DNA of 64,000 nt. It comes from Clostridium hydrogenum (lineage in GTDB: Bacteria; Bacillota; Clostridia; Clostridiales; Clostridiaceae). Under the pieces are notes generated by a model that searched no databases, had not been told where the DNA came from, and was given only the letters and a program-made list of their open reading frames with translations. Of the stretch, positions 1-8,320 are shown piece by piece; within the stretch, counting starts at the first letter, position 1; each line of letters begins with the position of its first letter. Location: positions 1,569,501 to 1,633,500 of the forward strand of contig NZ_JAEACT010000002.1 of the NCBI RefSeq assembly GCF_021432385.1, written 5' to 3'. The position numbers and the translations under genes are program-made.

Positions 1-1121
1 ATAAGCTTGGCAAGAAAATGTTTATAACTGGCAAAGGCAGATGTAATATAACAAACTATAAAGATATAAGTGAATTCTTTGAAAATATACCTGGAAATTC
101 TAATTTTTTATATAGCGCATTATATACTTTTACTAATATAAATACTATGGATTTATTTGAAAAGGCTGGACTCAAATTAAAAGTTGAGAGGGGAGATAGG
201 GTTTTCCCTGAATCTGACAAGTCTTCTGATATAATAAAAATATTTAAAGAAAAAATTGAAGATAAAAAAATTAATGTAATTTTAAATTCAAGAGTAGTAA
301 ATATTAACTGCGAAAATAATATAATTAAAAGTGTAAAAACTGATAAAGGTGAAACTATAAAAGGAGATTATTTTATTTTATGTACAGGTGGTTTATCATA
401 TCCTCAAACAGGTTCTACAGGAGATGGATATGATTTTGCAAGAAAAGTTGGGCATAATATAATAAAACCTGTTCCATCTTTAGTTCCTATTGAATTTGAA
501 GAAAAATGGATAAAAGACCTTCAGGGACTTTCATTAAAAAATGTAGAATTTAGCATTGTAAAAAATAATAAGGTGCTATATAAAAACTTTGGTGAAATGC
601 TATTTACTCACTATGGTGCTTCTGGTCCTATTGTTTTAAGCGGAAGTAGGATAGTTAATTTTAACAAGAATTTAAAGGCAGTTATAAATTTAAAACCAGC
701 ATTGTCTGAAAATGAACTTGATAAAAGGATACAAAGTGATTTTTCAAAGTATGCCAATAAAGCTTTTAAAAATTCACTAAATGATTTACTTCCAAGTAAG
801 TTAATACCGGTTATAGTTGAATTATCAGAAATAGATCCTGATAAAAAAGTTAATTCTATCACTAAAATAGAAAGAAAAAAAATAGTTAACCTGCTGCAAA
901 AACTTGAATTTAATATAAAGGGTTTAAGGTCAATTGATGAAGCAATAATTACTGCAGGAGGCATAGATGTAAAAGAGATTGATCCTTCAACAATGAAGTC
1001 AAAATTAATTGAAAATTTATATTTTGGTGGTGAAGTTATTGACGTTGATGCATATACTGGAGGATTTAACTTGCAAATTGCATTATCTACAGGCTATTTG
1101 GCAGGAAGTTCTTTAAAATAG
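1..1121 (+). CDS. NAD(P)/FAD-dependent oxidoreductase, BaiN/HI0933 (YhiN) family, 5' truncated by window
   Basis: The reading frame is open from base 3, and the first visible residues (KLGKKMFITGKGRCNITN) match the conserved segment just after the N-terminal FAD Rossmann motif of this family, so the true start lies upstream and the ATG at 18 is internal. Further family signs are the TGGLSYPQTGSTGDGYDFA segment and a C-terminal flavin-contacting stretch (GGEVIDVDAYTGGFNLQIALSTG). These proteins are cytosolic flavoproteins; many are annotated as aminoacetone oxidase-like or BaiN-like, but the physiological substrate is generally unknown. The stop is followed at once by a family B palindrome that probably ends transcription. 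Family assignment is firm, function is not. Confidence 0.9.
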   Translation, partial: KLGKKMFITGKGRCNITNYKDISEFFENIPGNSNFLYSALYTFTNINTMDLFEKAGLKLKVERGDRVFPESDKSSDIIKIFKEKIEDKKINVILNSRVVNINCENNIIKSVKTDKGETIKGDYFILCTGGLSYPQTGSTGDGYDFARKVGHNIIKPVPSLVPIEFEEKWIKDLQGLSLKNVEFSIVKNNKVLYKNFGEMLFTHYGASGPIVLSGSRIVNFNKNLKAVINLKPALSENELDKRIQSDFSKYANKAFKNSLNDLLPSKLIPVIVELSEIDPDKKVNSITKIERKKIVNLLQKLEFNIKGLRSIDEAIITAGGIDVKEIDPSTMKSKLIENLYFGGEVIDVDAYTGGFNLQIALSTGYLAGSSLK

Positions 1122-1158
1122 GCTATATTTTAAATCAACACTTATTTAAAACATAGCC
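1121..1158. repeat. Family B palindrome, copy B1 (shortened), terminator-like
   Basis: GGCTATATTTTAAAT at 1121-1135 pairs with ATTTAAAACATAGCC at 1144-1158 around an 8-nt loop. It begins on the last base of the upstream stop codon. The same sequence recurs near 31.4, 59.7 and 61.0 kb; this copy lacks the inner part of one arm. It probably works as a terminator for the flavoprotein gene. Confidence 0.75.
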
Positions 1159-1284
1159 TTAAAATAAAAATTATATTTTGTCAAAAAAATAAAGGAATTC
1201 ATATATTTTTATAGAATATATAGTTCGGTAGATGTATAGCATATATAAATATGGAAAGTTTTTAATAGCTTTAAGTTAATATCG

Positions 1285-1312
1285 ATAAACCATTTCAATT
1301 TTAACGGTTTAT
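1285..1312 (+). promoter_or_regulatory. Hairpin in the cmk leader
   Basis: ATAAACC (1285-1291) pairs with GGTTTAT (1306-1312) just ahead of the cmk Shine-Dalgarno sequence (1323-1328). It could affect translation or RNA stability. No known riboswitch consensus was recognised in the 1159-1336 leader. Confidence 0.3.
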
Positions 1313-1336
1313 TTATAGTGAAGGGCGGAATTGATT

Positions 1337-1990
1337 TTGAAGTTAAGTGTAGCAATAGATGGACCAGCCGGAGCCGGTAAAAGCACTATAGCAAAACTTG
1401 TTGGAAAAAAGTTTAACCTCATGTACATAAATACAGGTGCTATGTATAGAGCTGTTACTTTAATGGCAATTAGAGAAAATATAAATTATAGTGAAACACA
1501 AAAATTATGTCAGCTTATTGAAAATTTAGAAATGCATTTTGACAAAGATAAATTGATAGTTAATGAAGAGGACGTTAGCGAAGAAATTGTTATGCCTAAT
1601 ATAAGCAAGAATGTTTCTAATTATTCTGCAGTACCTGAAGTTAGAGAACTGTTAGTTTGTCTACAAAAGCAAATTTCTGAAAAATATAATGTTATTATGG
1701 ATGGAAGAGATATAGGAACTGTAGTTTTAAAAAATGCAGATTTTAAATTCTTTTTAACTGCAAGTCCAGAAGAACGTGCAAAGAGAAGATATAATGAATT
1801 AATAGCAAAAAATGTGGAAGTTGATTATAATAATATATTAAATGATATTATTAAGAGAGATTACATTGATTCACATAGGGAAACAAGTCCGCTAAAAAAA
1901 GCAGAAGATGCAGTTGAAATTGATTCTTCATTTATGAATATAGAAGAAGTGGTTTTGTATATTTCAAATTATATAACTAAAAATATGTAA
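1337..1990 (+). CDS. cmk: Cytidylate kinase
   Basis: Phosphorylates CMP and dCMP with ATP in pyrimidine salvage, cytosolic. The N-terminus carries the P-loop GPAGAGKST, followed by the NMP-binding segment NTGAMYRAVT and the DGRDIGTVV motif typical of bacterial Cmk; about 217 residues is the usual size. The frame is open from a TTG at 1331, but AGGGCGG at 1322-1328 leaves only 2 nt to that codon and 8 nt to the TTG at 1337, so 1337 is preferred and gives the family-typical start MKLSVAIDGPAG. It lies 27 nt upstream of ispH-rpsA. The neighbourhood cmk-ispH-rpsA is a common Firmicute arrangement, so co-transcription is likely. Confidence 0.95.
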   Translation: MKLSVAIDGPAGAGKSTIAKLVGKKFNLMYINTGAMYRAVTLMAIRENINYSETQKLCQLIENLEMHFDKDKLIVNEEDVSEEIVMPNISKNVSNYSAVPEVRELLVCLQKQISEKYNVIMDGRDIGTVVLKNADFKFFLTASPEERAKRRYNELIAKNVEVDYNNILNDIIKRDYIDSHRETSPLKKAEDAVEIDSSFMNIEEVVLYISNYITKNM

Positions 1991-2017
1991 CTTTTTATTA
2001 AAAGGTGGTACTATAGA

Positions 2018-3943
2018 ATGAGTGAAATAATACTTGCTAAAAAAGCTGGTTTTTGTTTCGGAGTAAAGAGAGCTGTTGAAACGGCAATAGAGACTCAAAA
2101 AAAGTATAATAAAAAAATTTATACTTTAGGATCTTTGATTCATAATAATGATGTTGTAGAATATCTTAAAAGCAATGATATTTATGCAATAGAAATGACT
2201 GATATCGATAAACTAAATGAAAATGATGTATTAATTATAAGATCACATGGTGTCCCAAAGCAAACAATTGAATTACTTAACTCAAAGAAAATTAAAATTG
2301 TTGATGCCACTTGCCCATTTGTTTCAAGTATTCACGAAAAGGTGAAAATGTATAGTGAACTCGGTTATGAAATAGTAATTGTTGGAGATAAAAATCATCC
2401 TGAGGTTGTTGGAATAAATGGTTGGTGTGATAATAAAGCTATTATATCAAAAAACGGAGAAAATTTAGAAGCTGTTAAATCAAAAGTTTGTGTGGTTTCA
2501 CAAACTACTGAAAAAATAGTAAATTTCGAAAAGGTTGTACTAAAGTTATTGCATAAATCAAAAGAATTAATTGCATTCAACACAATATGCAATGCTACAT
2601 CCGAAAAACAAAAAATTGCAAAAGAACTTTCAGCTAAAGTAGATTATATGGTAGTTATTGGCGGTAAACAAAGTTCAAATACTACTAAATTATATGAAAT
2701 TTGCAAGGAAAACTGCAAAAATACAATTCATGTAGAAAATTCAGGTGAAATACCTGTGGAAATATTAAAAAATACTAATAAAATCAAAATAGGTGTAACA
2801 GCAGGCGCTTCAACACCTGATTGGATTATCGAGGAGGCAATTAATAAAATGAACGAAAACAATATAACAAATGAAACAAATAATGAAATGGCTGACGCTA
2901 TGAAATTTATAGCTGAAAATGAAAATGCAGTATACACTGGTGCACATGTAAGTGGAGAAATAATTCAGGTTTCTGATAATGCATTATATTTAAATGTAGG
3001 ATATAAAAGAGATGGTATTATACCAAAAAGTGAAATTGAACACTCAGATGAAGGACTTAAAAATTTATATAAAGTAGGAGATACTATATCAGCAAAAGTA
3101 ATTAAATTAAAAGATGATGACAATTATGTAGTATTATCCGTAAAAGAAATACAAAGAGAAGAAGGATATAAAGAAATTAAAGATGCCTTTGAAAATAAAA
3201 CTAAATTAACTGTAAGAGTTAAAGAAACTGTAAAAGGTGGAATAGTAGCTTTATTTAAGGGAATAAGAGTATTTATACCAGCATCACACATTGAATTATT
3301 CCATGTAGATAATCTTGAAGGATATGTTGGCAAAGATTTAGAAGTTGAAATAATTGAATTTGTAGATAAGAGAAGACAAACTAAGATAGTTGGATCAAGA
3401 AGAGAAATATTAAAGAAAGAAAAAGAATCATCAGAAAAAGCTGTTTGGGATAAGCTTGAACAAGGCCAGACATTAGAAGGTCAAGTAAAAAGATTAACTG
3501 ATTTTGGTGCTTTTGTTGATATCGATGGTGTAGATGGACTTTTACATGTTTCAGAAATATCATGGGGAAGAGTTAATAAACCAGCAGATGCTTTAAAAAT
3601 AGGAGATACAATAAAAGTATATGTTCTTAGTGTAGATAAAGAAAATCACAAGTTATCTTTAAGTATAAAAAAATTAGTTGAAGATCCTTGGAAAAATATA
3701 GAAGAAAAATATCCTTCTGGTTCAGTAGTACTTGGAAAAGTTGTTAGATTTGCAAGCTTTGGTGCTTTTGTTGAACTTGAACCTGGAGTTGATGGATTAG
3801 TTCATATATCTGAAATTAGTCATAAGAGAATTGAAAAACCATCTGATGCTTTAGCTATTGGTGAAGAAATAAAAGCTAAGATAATTGATGTAAATGCAGA
3901 AAATAAAAAAATAGGCTTAAGCATAAGAGAAGTTGAAGAATAA
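2018..3943 (+). CDS. ispH-rpsA: Bifunctional 4-hydroxy-3-methylbut-2-enyl diphosphate reductase / ribosomal protein S1
   Basis: Residues 1 to about 282 are IspH (LytB), the last step of the MEP isoprenoid pathway; the three cysteines that hold its iron-sulfur cluster are visible as Cys13 (GFCFGV), Cys99 (DATCPFV) and Cys191 (NTICNAT). A short Asn-rich linker leads to four S1 RNA-binding repeats at roughly 306-375, 390-456, 474-541 and 559-628; the last two contain the well-kept FGAFV...GLLHVSEIS and FGAFVEL...GLVHISEIS patterns. The frame is uninterrupted across the junction, so this is a true fusion. Such IspH-S1 fusions are known in clostridia. RBS AAAGGTGG sits 8-10 nt before ATG. Whether the polypeptide works whole in both isoprenoid synthesis and mRNA binding is not visible from sequence. 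Confidence 0.95.
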   Translation: MSEIILAKKAGFCFGVKRAVETAIETQKKYNKKIYTLGSLIHNNDVVEYLKSNDIYAIEMTDIDKLNENDVLIIRSHGVPKQTIELLNSKKIKIVDATCPFVSSIHEKVKMYSELGYEIVIVGDKNHPEVVGINGWCDNKAIISKNGENLEAVKSKVCVVSQTTEKIVNFEKVVLKLLHKSKELIAFNTICNATSEKQKIAKELSAKVDYMVVIGGKQSSNTTKLYEICKENCKNTIHVENSGEIPVEILKNTNKIKIGVTAGASTPDWIIEEAINKMNENNITNETNNEMADAMKFIAENENAVYTGAHVSGEIIQVSDNALYLNVGYKRDGIIPKSEIEHSDEGLKNLYKVGDTISAKVIKLKDDDNYVVLSVKEIQREEGYKEIKDAFENKTKLTVRVKETVKGGIVALFKGIRVFIPASHIELFHVDNLEGYVGKDLEVEIIEFVDKRRQTKIVGSRREILKKEKESSEKAVWDKLEQGQTLEGQVKRLTDFGAFVDIDGVDGLLHVSEISWGRVNKPADALKIGDTIKVYVLSVDKENHKLSLSIKKLVEDPWKNIEEKYPSGSVVLGKVVRFASFGAFVELEPGVDGLVHISEISHKRIEKPSDALAIGEEIKAKIIDVNAENKKIGLSIREVEE

Positions 3944-3973
3944 AAAATAATTTGTATAAATTGAATAATTAAG

Positions 3974-4054
3974 AAAAATGCGTGTAATATAAGTATAGAT
4001 TTAGAAGCTAGTTTTGATTTGTTAAATCTTTCATATATATTACACGCATTTTTT
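3974..4054 (+). terminator. Long-stem terminator after ispH-rpsA
   Basis: AAAAATGCGTGTAATAT (3974-3990) pairs with ATATATTACACGCATTTTTT (4035-4054), and the 45-nt interior folds into a second small stem (AGATTTA with TAAATCT). The right arm ends in a T-run. It separates the cmk-ispH-rpsA unit from speD. Confidence 0.7.
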
Positions 4055-4086
4055 ATATAAATAAAAGACAGGAAAGGTTGATTTTT

Positions 4087-4479
4087 ATGAATGAATTAGG
4101 ACGCCATATATTAGCTGAAATATATGGTTGTAATGAAGAAGTATTAGACAATGAAGAGAAGATAGAAAAAGCAATGGTTAACTCTGCAATAAAAGCTGGT
4201 GCACAGATTAGAGAAGTTGCATTTCATAAATTTTGCCCTCAAGGTGTTAGTGGTGTAGTAATTATTTCAGAATCGCATATAACTATTCATACATGGCCAG
4301 AATTTGGTTATGCAGCAGTTGATGTATTTACTTGTGGCCATAAAATAAACCCCTGGAATGCTTGCAATTATCTAACTGAATTTTTACAGGCAAAAAATAT
4401 GATAGCCACGGAGGTAAAAAGGGGTATATTTAATGAACCAGTTTCCGTAAAGGAATTAGCAAGAGAATACGTTAGGTAA
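4087..4479 (+). CDS. speD: S-adenosylmethionine decarboxylase proenzyme, prokaryotic class 1B
   Basis: Makes decarboxylated SAM for polyamine synthesis. The proenzyme cleaves itself at Glu-Ser inside SESHITIHTWPE, turning the serine into a pyruvoyl cofactor; the histidine and cysteine of VFTCGHK are also conserved. About 130 residues is normal for the SpeH/SpeD class of Gram-positives. A TTG at 4078 is in frame, but the RBS AGGAAAGG (4070-4077) abuts it and sits 9 nt before the ATG at 4087, so 4087 is chosen. No speE (spermidine synthase) is adjacent. The gene has its own terminators on both sides and appears monocistronic. Confidence 0.93.
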   Translation: MNELGRHILAEIYGCNEEVLDNEEKIEKAMVNSAIKAGAQIREVAFHKFCPQGVSGVVIISESHITIHTWPEFGYAAVDVFTCGHKINPWNACNYLTEFLQAKNMIATEVKRGIFNEPVSVKELAREYVR

Positions 4480-4485
4480 AGAAAG

Positions 4486-4535
4486 TGGGATGTCGCACAA
4501 ATTAAATAATTTAGTGCGGCATCCCCTTTATTTTG
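4486..4535 (+). terminator. speD terminator (family D hairpin)
   Basis: GGGATGTCGCAC (4487-4498) pairs with GTGCGGCATCCC (4514-4525, one G-U), followed by TTTATTTT. A similar single arm occurs at 36616-36635, so this hairpin belongs to a dispersed sequence. Confidence 0.8.
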
Positions 4536-4596
4536 TAATAACCTTAATTAAACCATAATATATTTTAGTGTATATTCCAAGTTAGGAGGAAATATT

Positions 4597-5649
4597 ATGG
4601 TTGATTCTGAAGAAATTAAGTATATGGATGGAATCAAAAATAAAGAGCTAAAAATGCTTAAAAGAGTTTTATGTAGGTATAATTTTAAAATTATATATAT
4701 AAGAAAAGCTAGAAGCGCATATCAAATAAGAACAGATAAGGGTATTGTTTGTTTAAAAAGAATGAAACATGGTAGAAAAAAGGCTCAAAATGGCAGCTAC
4801 TTAGTAGAAGAACTGAAAAAAAACAATTTTTATAATACAGCTCAATATATAAAGACAACTGATCATGAATTTTTTGTACATTATAAAGGCTTTCTATTTT
4901 ATATTACTGAGTGGATTGATGGTGTTGAGTGTAATATGGATGATATTAATGAAGCTGTGAATTGTACCAAGCTTTTAGCTAATTTTCATTCTGCATCAAA
5001 AAAAATAGATATATCGAAATTATATATAAAAAGCAATACAAAAAATTGGCCTACATTTTTTATGAAATGCATAAAAGATATGAATAATTTTAAAAATGCA
5101 ATTAACAAAAAAAGAATTAAAAATCAATTTGATGAAAATTACGAAAAATTCATTGATAAAAGCTGTGAAAGAGGACTATTTTCAATAAAGCTTTTAAACG
5201 AATCTTCTTATTATAAATTAGCTAAAAACTCTAAACAAGTTAAAAATATATGTCATAACAGCTTTTATTATCAGAATATAATAAAAAAAGACGATAAATA
5301 CTATATAATTGATTTAGATAGTATTGTAATAGATTTTGCAATTAGCGATTTAGGAAAAATGATTAGAAGACTCATGTTTAAAAAAGAATATAATTGGGAT
5401 TTTAATAAAGCTAAATTAATAATTGATGCATATATCGCTATTAATAAGCTTAGCAAGGAAGAATTAGAGATAATGCTCTCTCTCATAATATTTCCACATA
5501 AGTTTTGGAAACTTGGAAGTAAGAGGTATATAAAACATAAAAGTTGGACAGAAAGTAAATATATGAAGAAACTCAATAAAGTAATAACTTATAGTGAATG
5601 TGAGGATAAATTCATAGATGATTATATTAAGTATTTAAAAAAAATGTGA
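4597..5649 (+). CDS. CotS-family spore coat protein (kinase-like fold)
   Basis: The 350-residue protein matches the CotS/CotI/YsxE group, spore coat proteins with an aminoglycoside-phosphotransferase-like kinase fold. Visible parts are an N-terminal lobe with GIVCLKRMKHG (ATP-lobe lysine context), the hinge-like ITEWIDGVE, and a degenerate catalytic region ICHNSFYYQNII followed by YIIDLDSIVIDFAISDLGKMIRR, corresponding to the HxxxxxN and DxD positions. The protein is Lys/Ile-rich. RBS AGGAGG precedes the ATG by 7 nt. By analogy it would be made in the mother cell during sporulation; no clear sigma-E or sigma-K promoter could be assigned. Family call is good; catalytic activity is uncertain. 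Confidence 0.8.
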   Translation: MVDSEEIKYMDGIKNKELKMLKRVLCRYNFKIIYIRKARSAYQIRTDKGIVCLKRMKHGRKKAQNGSYLVEELKKNNFYNTAQYIKTTDHEFFVHYKGFLFYITEWIDGVECNMDDINEAVNCTKLLANFHSASKKIDISKLYIKSNTKNWPTFFMKCIKDMNNFKNAINKKRIKNQFDENYEKFIDKSCERGLFSIKLLNESSYYKLAKNSKQVKNICHNSFYYQNIIKKDDKYYIIDLDSIVIDFAISDLGKMIRRLMFKKEYNWDFNKAKLIIDAYIAINKLSKEELEIMLSLIIFPHKFWKLGSKRYIKHKSWTESKYMKKLNKVITYSECEDKFIDDYIKYLKKM

Positions 5650-5725
5650 TTTAAGGTTTGACATTATAATCCAGTTTTTTATATACTTATTATATAAATT
5701 ATATTGAAAAAATTAAGAGGTAGCT

Positions 5726-6607
5726 ATGTATATTTGTGAAAGTTTAAACAAAAATAATTTTAAATATTTAATAGATTTAAATTCAAAACGAAGTACATTT
5801 AATGAACTCAATCAAGATTTTGTTGATGAATTTAAAAGGCAAAACTTACTGAAAAAACTTATTATAAAGAAAAATGTGCATTTGCTAAAATCAAATGATA
5901 AATATATAGGTTTTATGTGGATTAAAAGCGGAATTTCTAAATATCAATATGAAATTAATGCAATGAACATAACAAAAGAATATATTTTTGATATTAGCAC
6001 ATATATATCACTTATTAATTCATTTAAATATGCAAAAATGTTATCATATAGATGTGAAAAAAATTTATACAACTATGATATATTAAAAAAACTTAATTTT
6101 TATCAAGTAGAAAGTAATTATGAACTTGAAATTGATTTGAAGGAATATTTTGAACTTCCAAAACTTGATTCAATTAGTATAGAGAAGTTAAAAAAAAGAG
6201 AAGAAGAAGAAATTAGATGTTTTATTCAAAATGAAGTCTTTCAAAAAAATGGTCGTATACCAATTACTGTGGATGACATATACTGTGATGAAGTTCAAGA
6301 TTATTATGTTGATGATGGTTCATTTTTTATAAAGCAGGATGGTTCTCATATTGGCTATGGGCAGTTTATTGTTAAAGATGGTGAACCTACAGTAGTCAAT
6401 TTTGGAATATTAAAGTTTTATAGAGGAAAAGGATATGGTAGGTATTTCCTTAAATATATTTTAAACTGTTTAAAAAGAATAGGCTATAATAAAGCTTATA
6501 TAAAAGTAGATACTGATAATACAGTAGCAATTAATCTATATAAAAGTGTAGGATTTACTCAAAAAAGCAGCTGCTCCCTATGGGAGAAAAAAGTAACAGA
6601 GAAGTAA
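5726..6607 (+). CDS. GNAT family N-acetyltransferase
   Basis: The C-terminal third holds the GNAT acetyl-CoA site, RGKGYGRYFLKYIL, followed by the strand-helix pattern AYIKVDTDNTVAINLYKSVGF typical of the fold. The N-terminal ~150 residues look like a second, degenerate GNAT-like lobe. RBS AAGAGG lies 5-6 nt before ATG. The acetyl acceptor cannot be predicted. The stop codon is embedded in the first arm of the downstream terminator. Confidence 0.8.
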   Translation: MYICESLNKNNFKYLIDLNSKRSTFNELNQDFVDEFKRQNLLKKLIIKKNVHLLKSNDKYIGFMWIKSGISKYQYEINAMNITKEYIFDISTYISLINSFKYAKMLSYRCEKNLYNYDILKKLNFYQVESNYELEIDLKEYFELPKLDSISIEKLKKREEEEIRCFIQNEVFQKNGRIPITVDDIYCDEVQDYYVDDGSFFIKQDGSHIGYGQFIVKDGEPTVVNFGILKFYRGKGYGRYFLKYILNCLKRIGYNKAYIKVDTDNTVAINLYKSVGFTQKSSCSLWEKKVTEK

Positions 6608-6641
6608 CAAAACATTATTTATTACTTCTCTGTTACTTTTT
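6590..6641. terminator. Bidirectional terminator
   Basis: AAGTAACAGAGAAGTAA (6591-6607) is perfectly complementary to TTACTTCTCTGTTACTT (6622-6638). It contains the acetyltransferase stop codon and ends against the stop of the convergent 56-codon minus-strand gene, so it can serve both. Confidence 0.8.
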
Positions 6642-6810
6642 ACTTTAAGCCTTTATTTATTAGCCCTTCTATTGGTACATAGGATGTTTTTGTACACAGT
6701 AACCTTTCATTTGGATACTTTTCAAAGTAACACAAATCACTAATGCAATTGCCGGTCAAAATTTTTGATTGATTGTCTTCGTCATTTTCTAGAAGCTTTG
6801 CATCATACAT
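6640..6810 (-). CDS. Small hypothetical protein (56 residues)
   Basis: On the minus strand an AAAAGGAGG ribosome binding site (forward 6819-6827) stands 8 nt before an ATG at 6810, and the frame stays open for 56 codons to TAA at 6640-6642. The protein starts MYDAKLLENDEDNQSK and holds three cysteines (NCISDLC and LLCTK). The gene is divergent from miaB and convergent with the acetyltransferase, sharing a terminator with it. The strong RBS and fit between flanking signals support a real gene; no family was recognised. Confidence 0.6.
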   Translation of the reverse strand: MYDAKLLENDEDNQSKILTGNCISDLCYFEKYPNERLLCTKTSYVPIEGLINKGLK

Positions 6811-6885
6811 ATGAAAAACCTCCTTTTGAGAAATTATTATTTTCTATAGTTACAATCTTAGTATTCTCTTAAGCTTTTTTAGTTA

Positions 6886-6914
6886 TTCATTTATTAGCTT
6901 AAATATGGTATAAT
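6886..6914 (+). promoter_or_regulatory. Probable miaB operon promoter
   Basis: A perfect TATAAT lies at 6909-6914 in the gap before miaB. The matching -35 position (6886-6891, TTCATT) is weak with 17-nt spacing. It would drive the miaB-mutS-mutL-miaA-hfq block with a leader of about 65 nt. Confidence 0.45.
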
Positions 6915-6985
6915 ACTACATTGATATTTAAATTAATGAATAGTAAATAAAGATAAATTTAATTTGATAACTAATAGGAGGAAAT

Positions 6986-8302
6986 ATGAATAAATTCTAT
7001 ATTGAAACATGGGGCTGTCAGATGAATGAAGAGGATTCTGAAAAATTATCTGGTATGCTAAAAAAATTAGACTACACTAAAACTGAAAATAGAGAAGATG
7101 CTGATCTTATTATATTTAATACATGCTGCGTTAGAGAAAATGCTGAATTAAAGGTTTATGGTAATTTAGGATTACTTAGAAAGTTAAAAAATAAAAAACC
7201 AGAACTCATAATAACAGTATGTGGCTGTATGATGCAGGAAAATGATATGGCAAAGGCTATAAGAAAAAGATTTCCTTTTGTTGATATTATTATGGGAACT
7301 CACAATATTCAAATGTTTCCTGAATACTTAAAGAAAGTCAAAGAAGATAGAAAAGCTATATTAGAAATATGGGATAAGGAAGAATCTATAGTTGAGGGAC
7401 TTCCTATTGATAGAGAAAGTACTATGAAAGCCTTTGTAACAATTATGTATGGCTGCAATAACTTCTGTACCTATTGTATAGTACCTTATGTAAGAGGAAG
7501 AGAAAGAAGTAGAAAGCCGGAAGATATAGAAAATGAAATAAAAAAATTAGTTGCAGAAGGTTATAAGGAGGTAACACTTCTTGGACAAAATGTAAATTCG
7601 TACGGAAAAGGCTTAGAAGAAGAAATTAATTTTGCAGGACTTTTAAGAAGGGTAAATGAAATACCAGGATTAGAGAGAATTAGGTTTATGACATCACATC
7701 CAAAGGACCTTACAGATGAGGTTATTAAAGCAGTAGCAGAATGTGATAAAGTATGTGAACACATTCATCTTCCTGTACAATCAGGTTCTACTAAAATATT
7801 AAAGGATATGAATAGGCATTATGATAGAGAATACTATTCATCCTTAGTTAAAAAAATAAAAGAACAAATAAAAGGCGTTGCTATAACTACAGATATAATT
7901 GTTGGTTTCCCTGGCGAAACAGAAGAAGACTTCCTTGAAACCTTAAGTTTAATTGAAGAGGTTAGATATGATTCTGCATTTACTTTCCTATATTCAATAA
8001 GAGAAGGTACTCCAGCGGCTAATTTAAAGGATCAAATTCCAGAAGATGTTAAGCATGATAGATTTAATAGATTAGTTGAAACGGTAAATAGAATCTGTGC
8101 AGAAATAAATAAGGATTATGAAGGAAAAACTGTTGAAGTTTTAGTTGAAGGAAAAAGCAGAACTGATGAAAATAAATTAATGGGAAGAACAAGGACAGGA
8201 AAACTCGTTAACTTTGAAGGCTCAGCTGAAAATGTAGGAAAGCTTGTTAATGTAAAAATAACGAAGGCACAATCTTTTTCTTTAGTGGGAGAAGAAATAT
8301 AA
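6986..8302 (+). CDS. miaB: tRNA-2-methylthio-N6-dimethylallyladenosine synthase
   Basis: Radical-SAM methylthiotransferase that adds the 2-methylthio group to i6A37 of tRNAs. The N-terminal MTTase domain shows its three cluster cysteines ([27 protein letters not shown]), the radical SAM core has [19 protein letters not shown] (CxxxCxxC), and a TRAM domain closes the C-terminus. 438 residues is the normal size. RBS TAGGAGG is 6 nt before ATG. It opens a block whose other tRNA37 gene, miaA, makes its substrate; mutS and mutL lie between. Spacing to mutS is 18 nt, consistent with one transcript. Confidence 0.96.
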   Translation: MNKFYIETWGCQMNEEDSEKLSGMLKKLDYTKTENREDADLIIFNTCCVRENAELKVYGNLGLLRKLKNKKPELIITVCGCMMQENDMAKAIRKRFPFVDIIMGTHNIQMFPEYLKKVKEDRKAILEIWDKEESIVEGLPIDRESTMKAFVTIMYGCNNFCTYCIVPYVRGRERSRKPEDIENEIKKLVAEGYKEVTLLGQNVNSYGKGLEEEINFAGLLRRVNEIPGLERIRFMTSHPKDLTDEVIKAVAECDKVCEHIHLPVQSGSTKILKDMNRHYDREYYSSLVKKIKEQIKGVAITTDIIVGFPGETEEDFLETLSLIEEVRYDSAFTFLYSIREGTPAANLKDQIPEDVKHDRFNRLVETVNRICAEINKDYEGKTVEVLVEGKSRTDENKLMGRTRTGKLVNFEGSAENVGKLVNVKITKAQSFSLVGEEI

Positions 8303-8320
8303 ACAAGGGATGGTAATATT

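Noticed and set aside
3974-4054. Riboswitch in front of speD
   Set aside because: The structure is a long perfect stem ending in T residues with no match to SAM or other riboswitch cores I know; a terminator is simpler.
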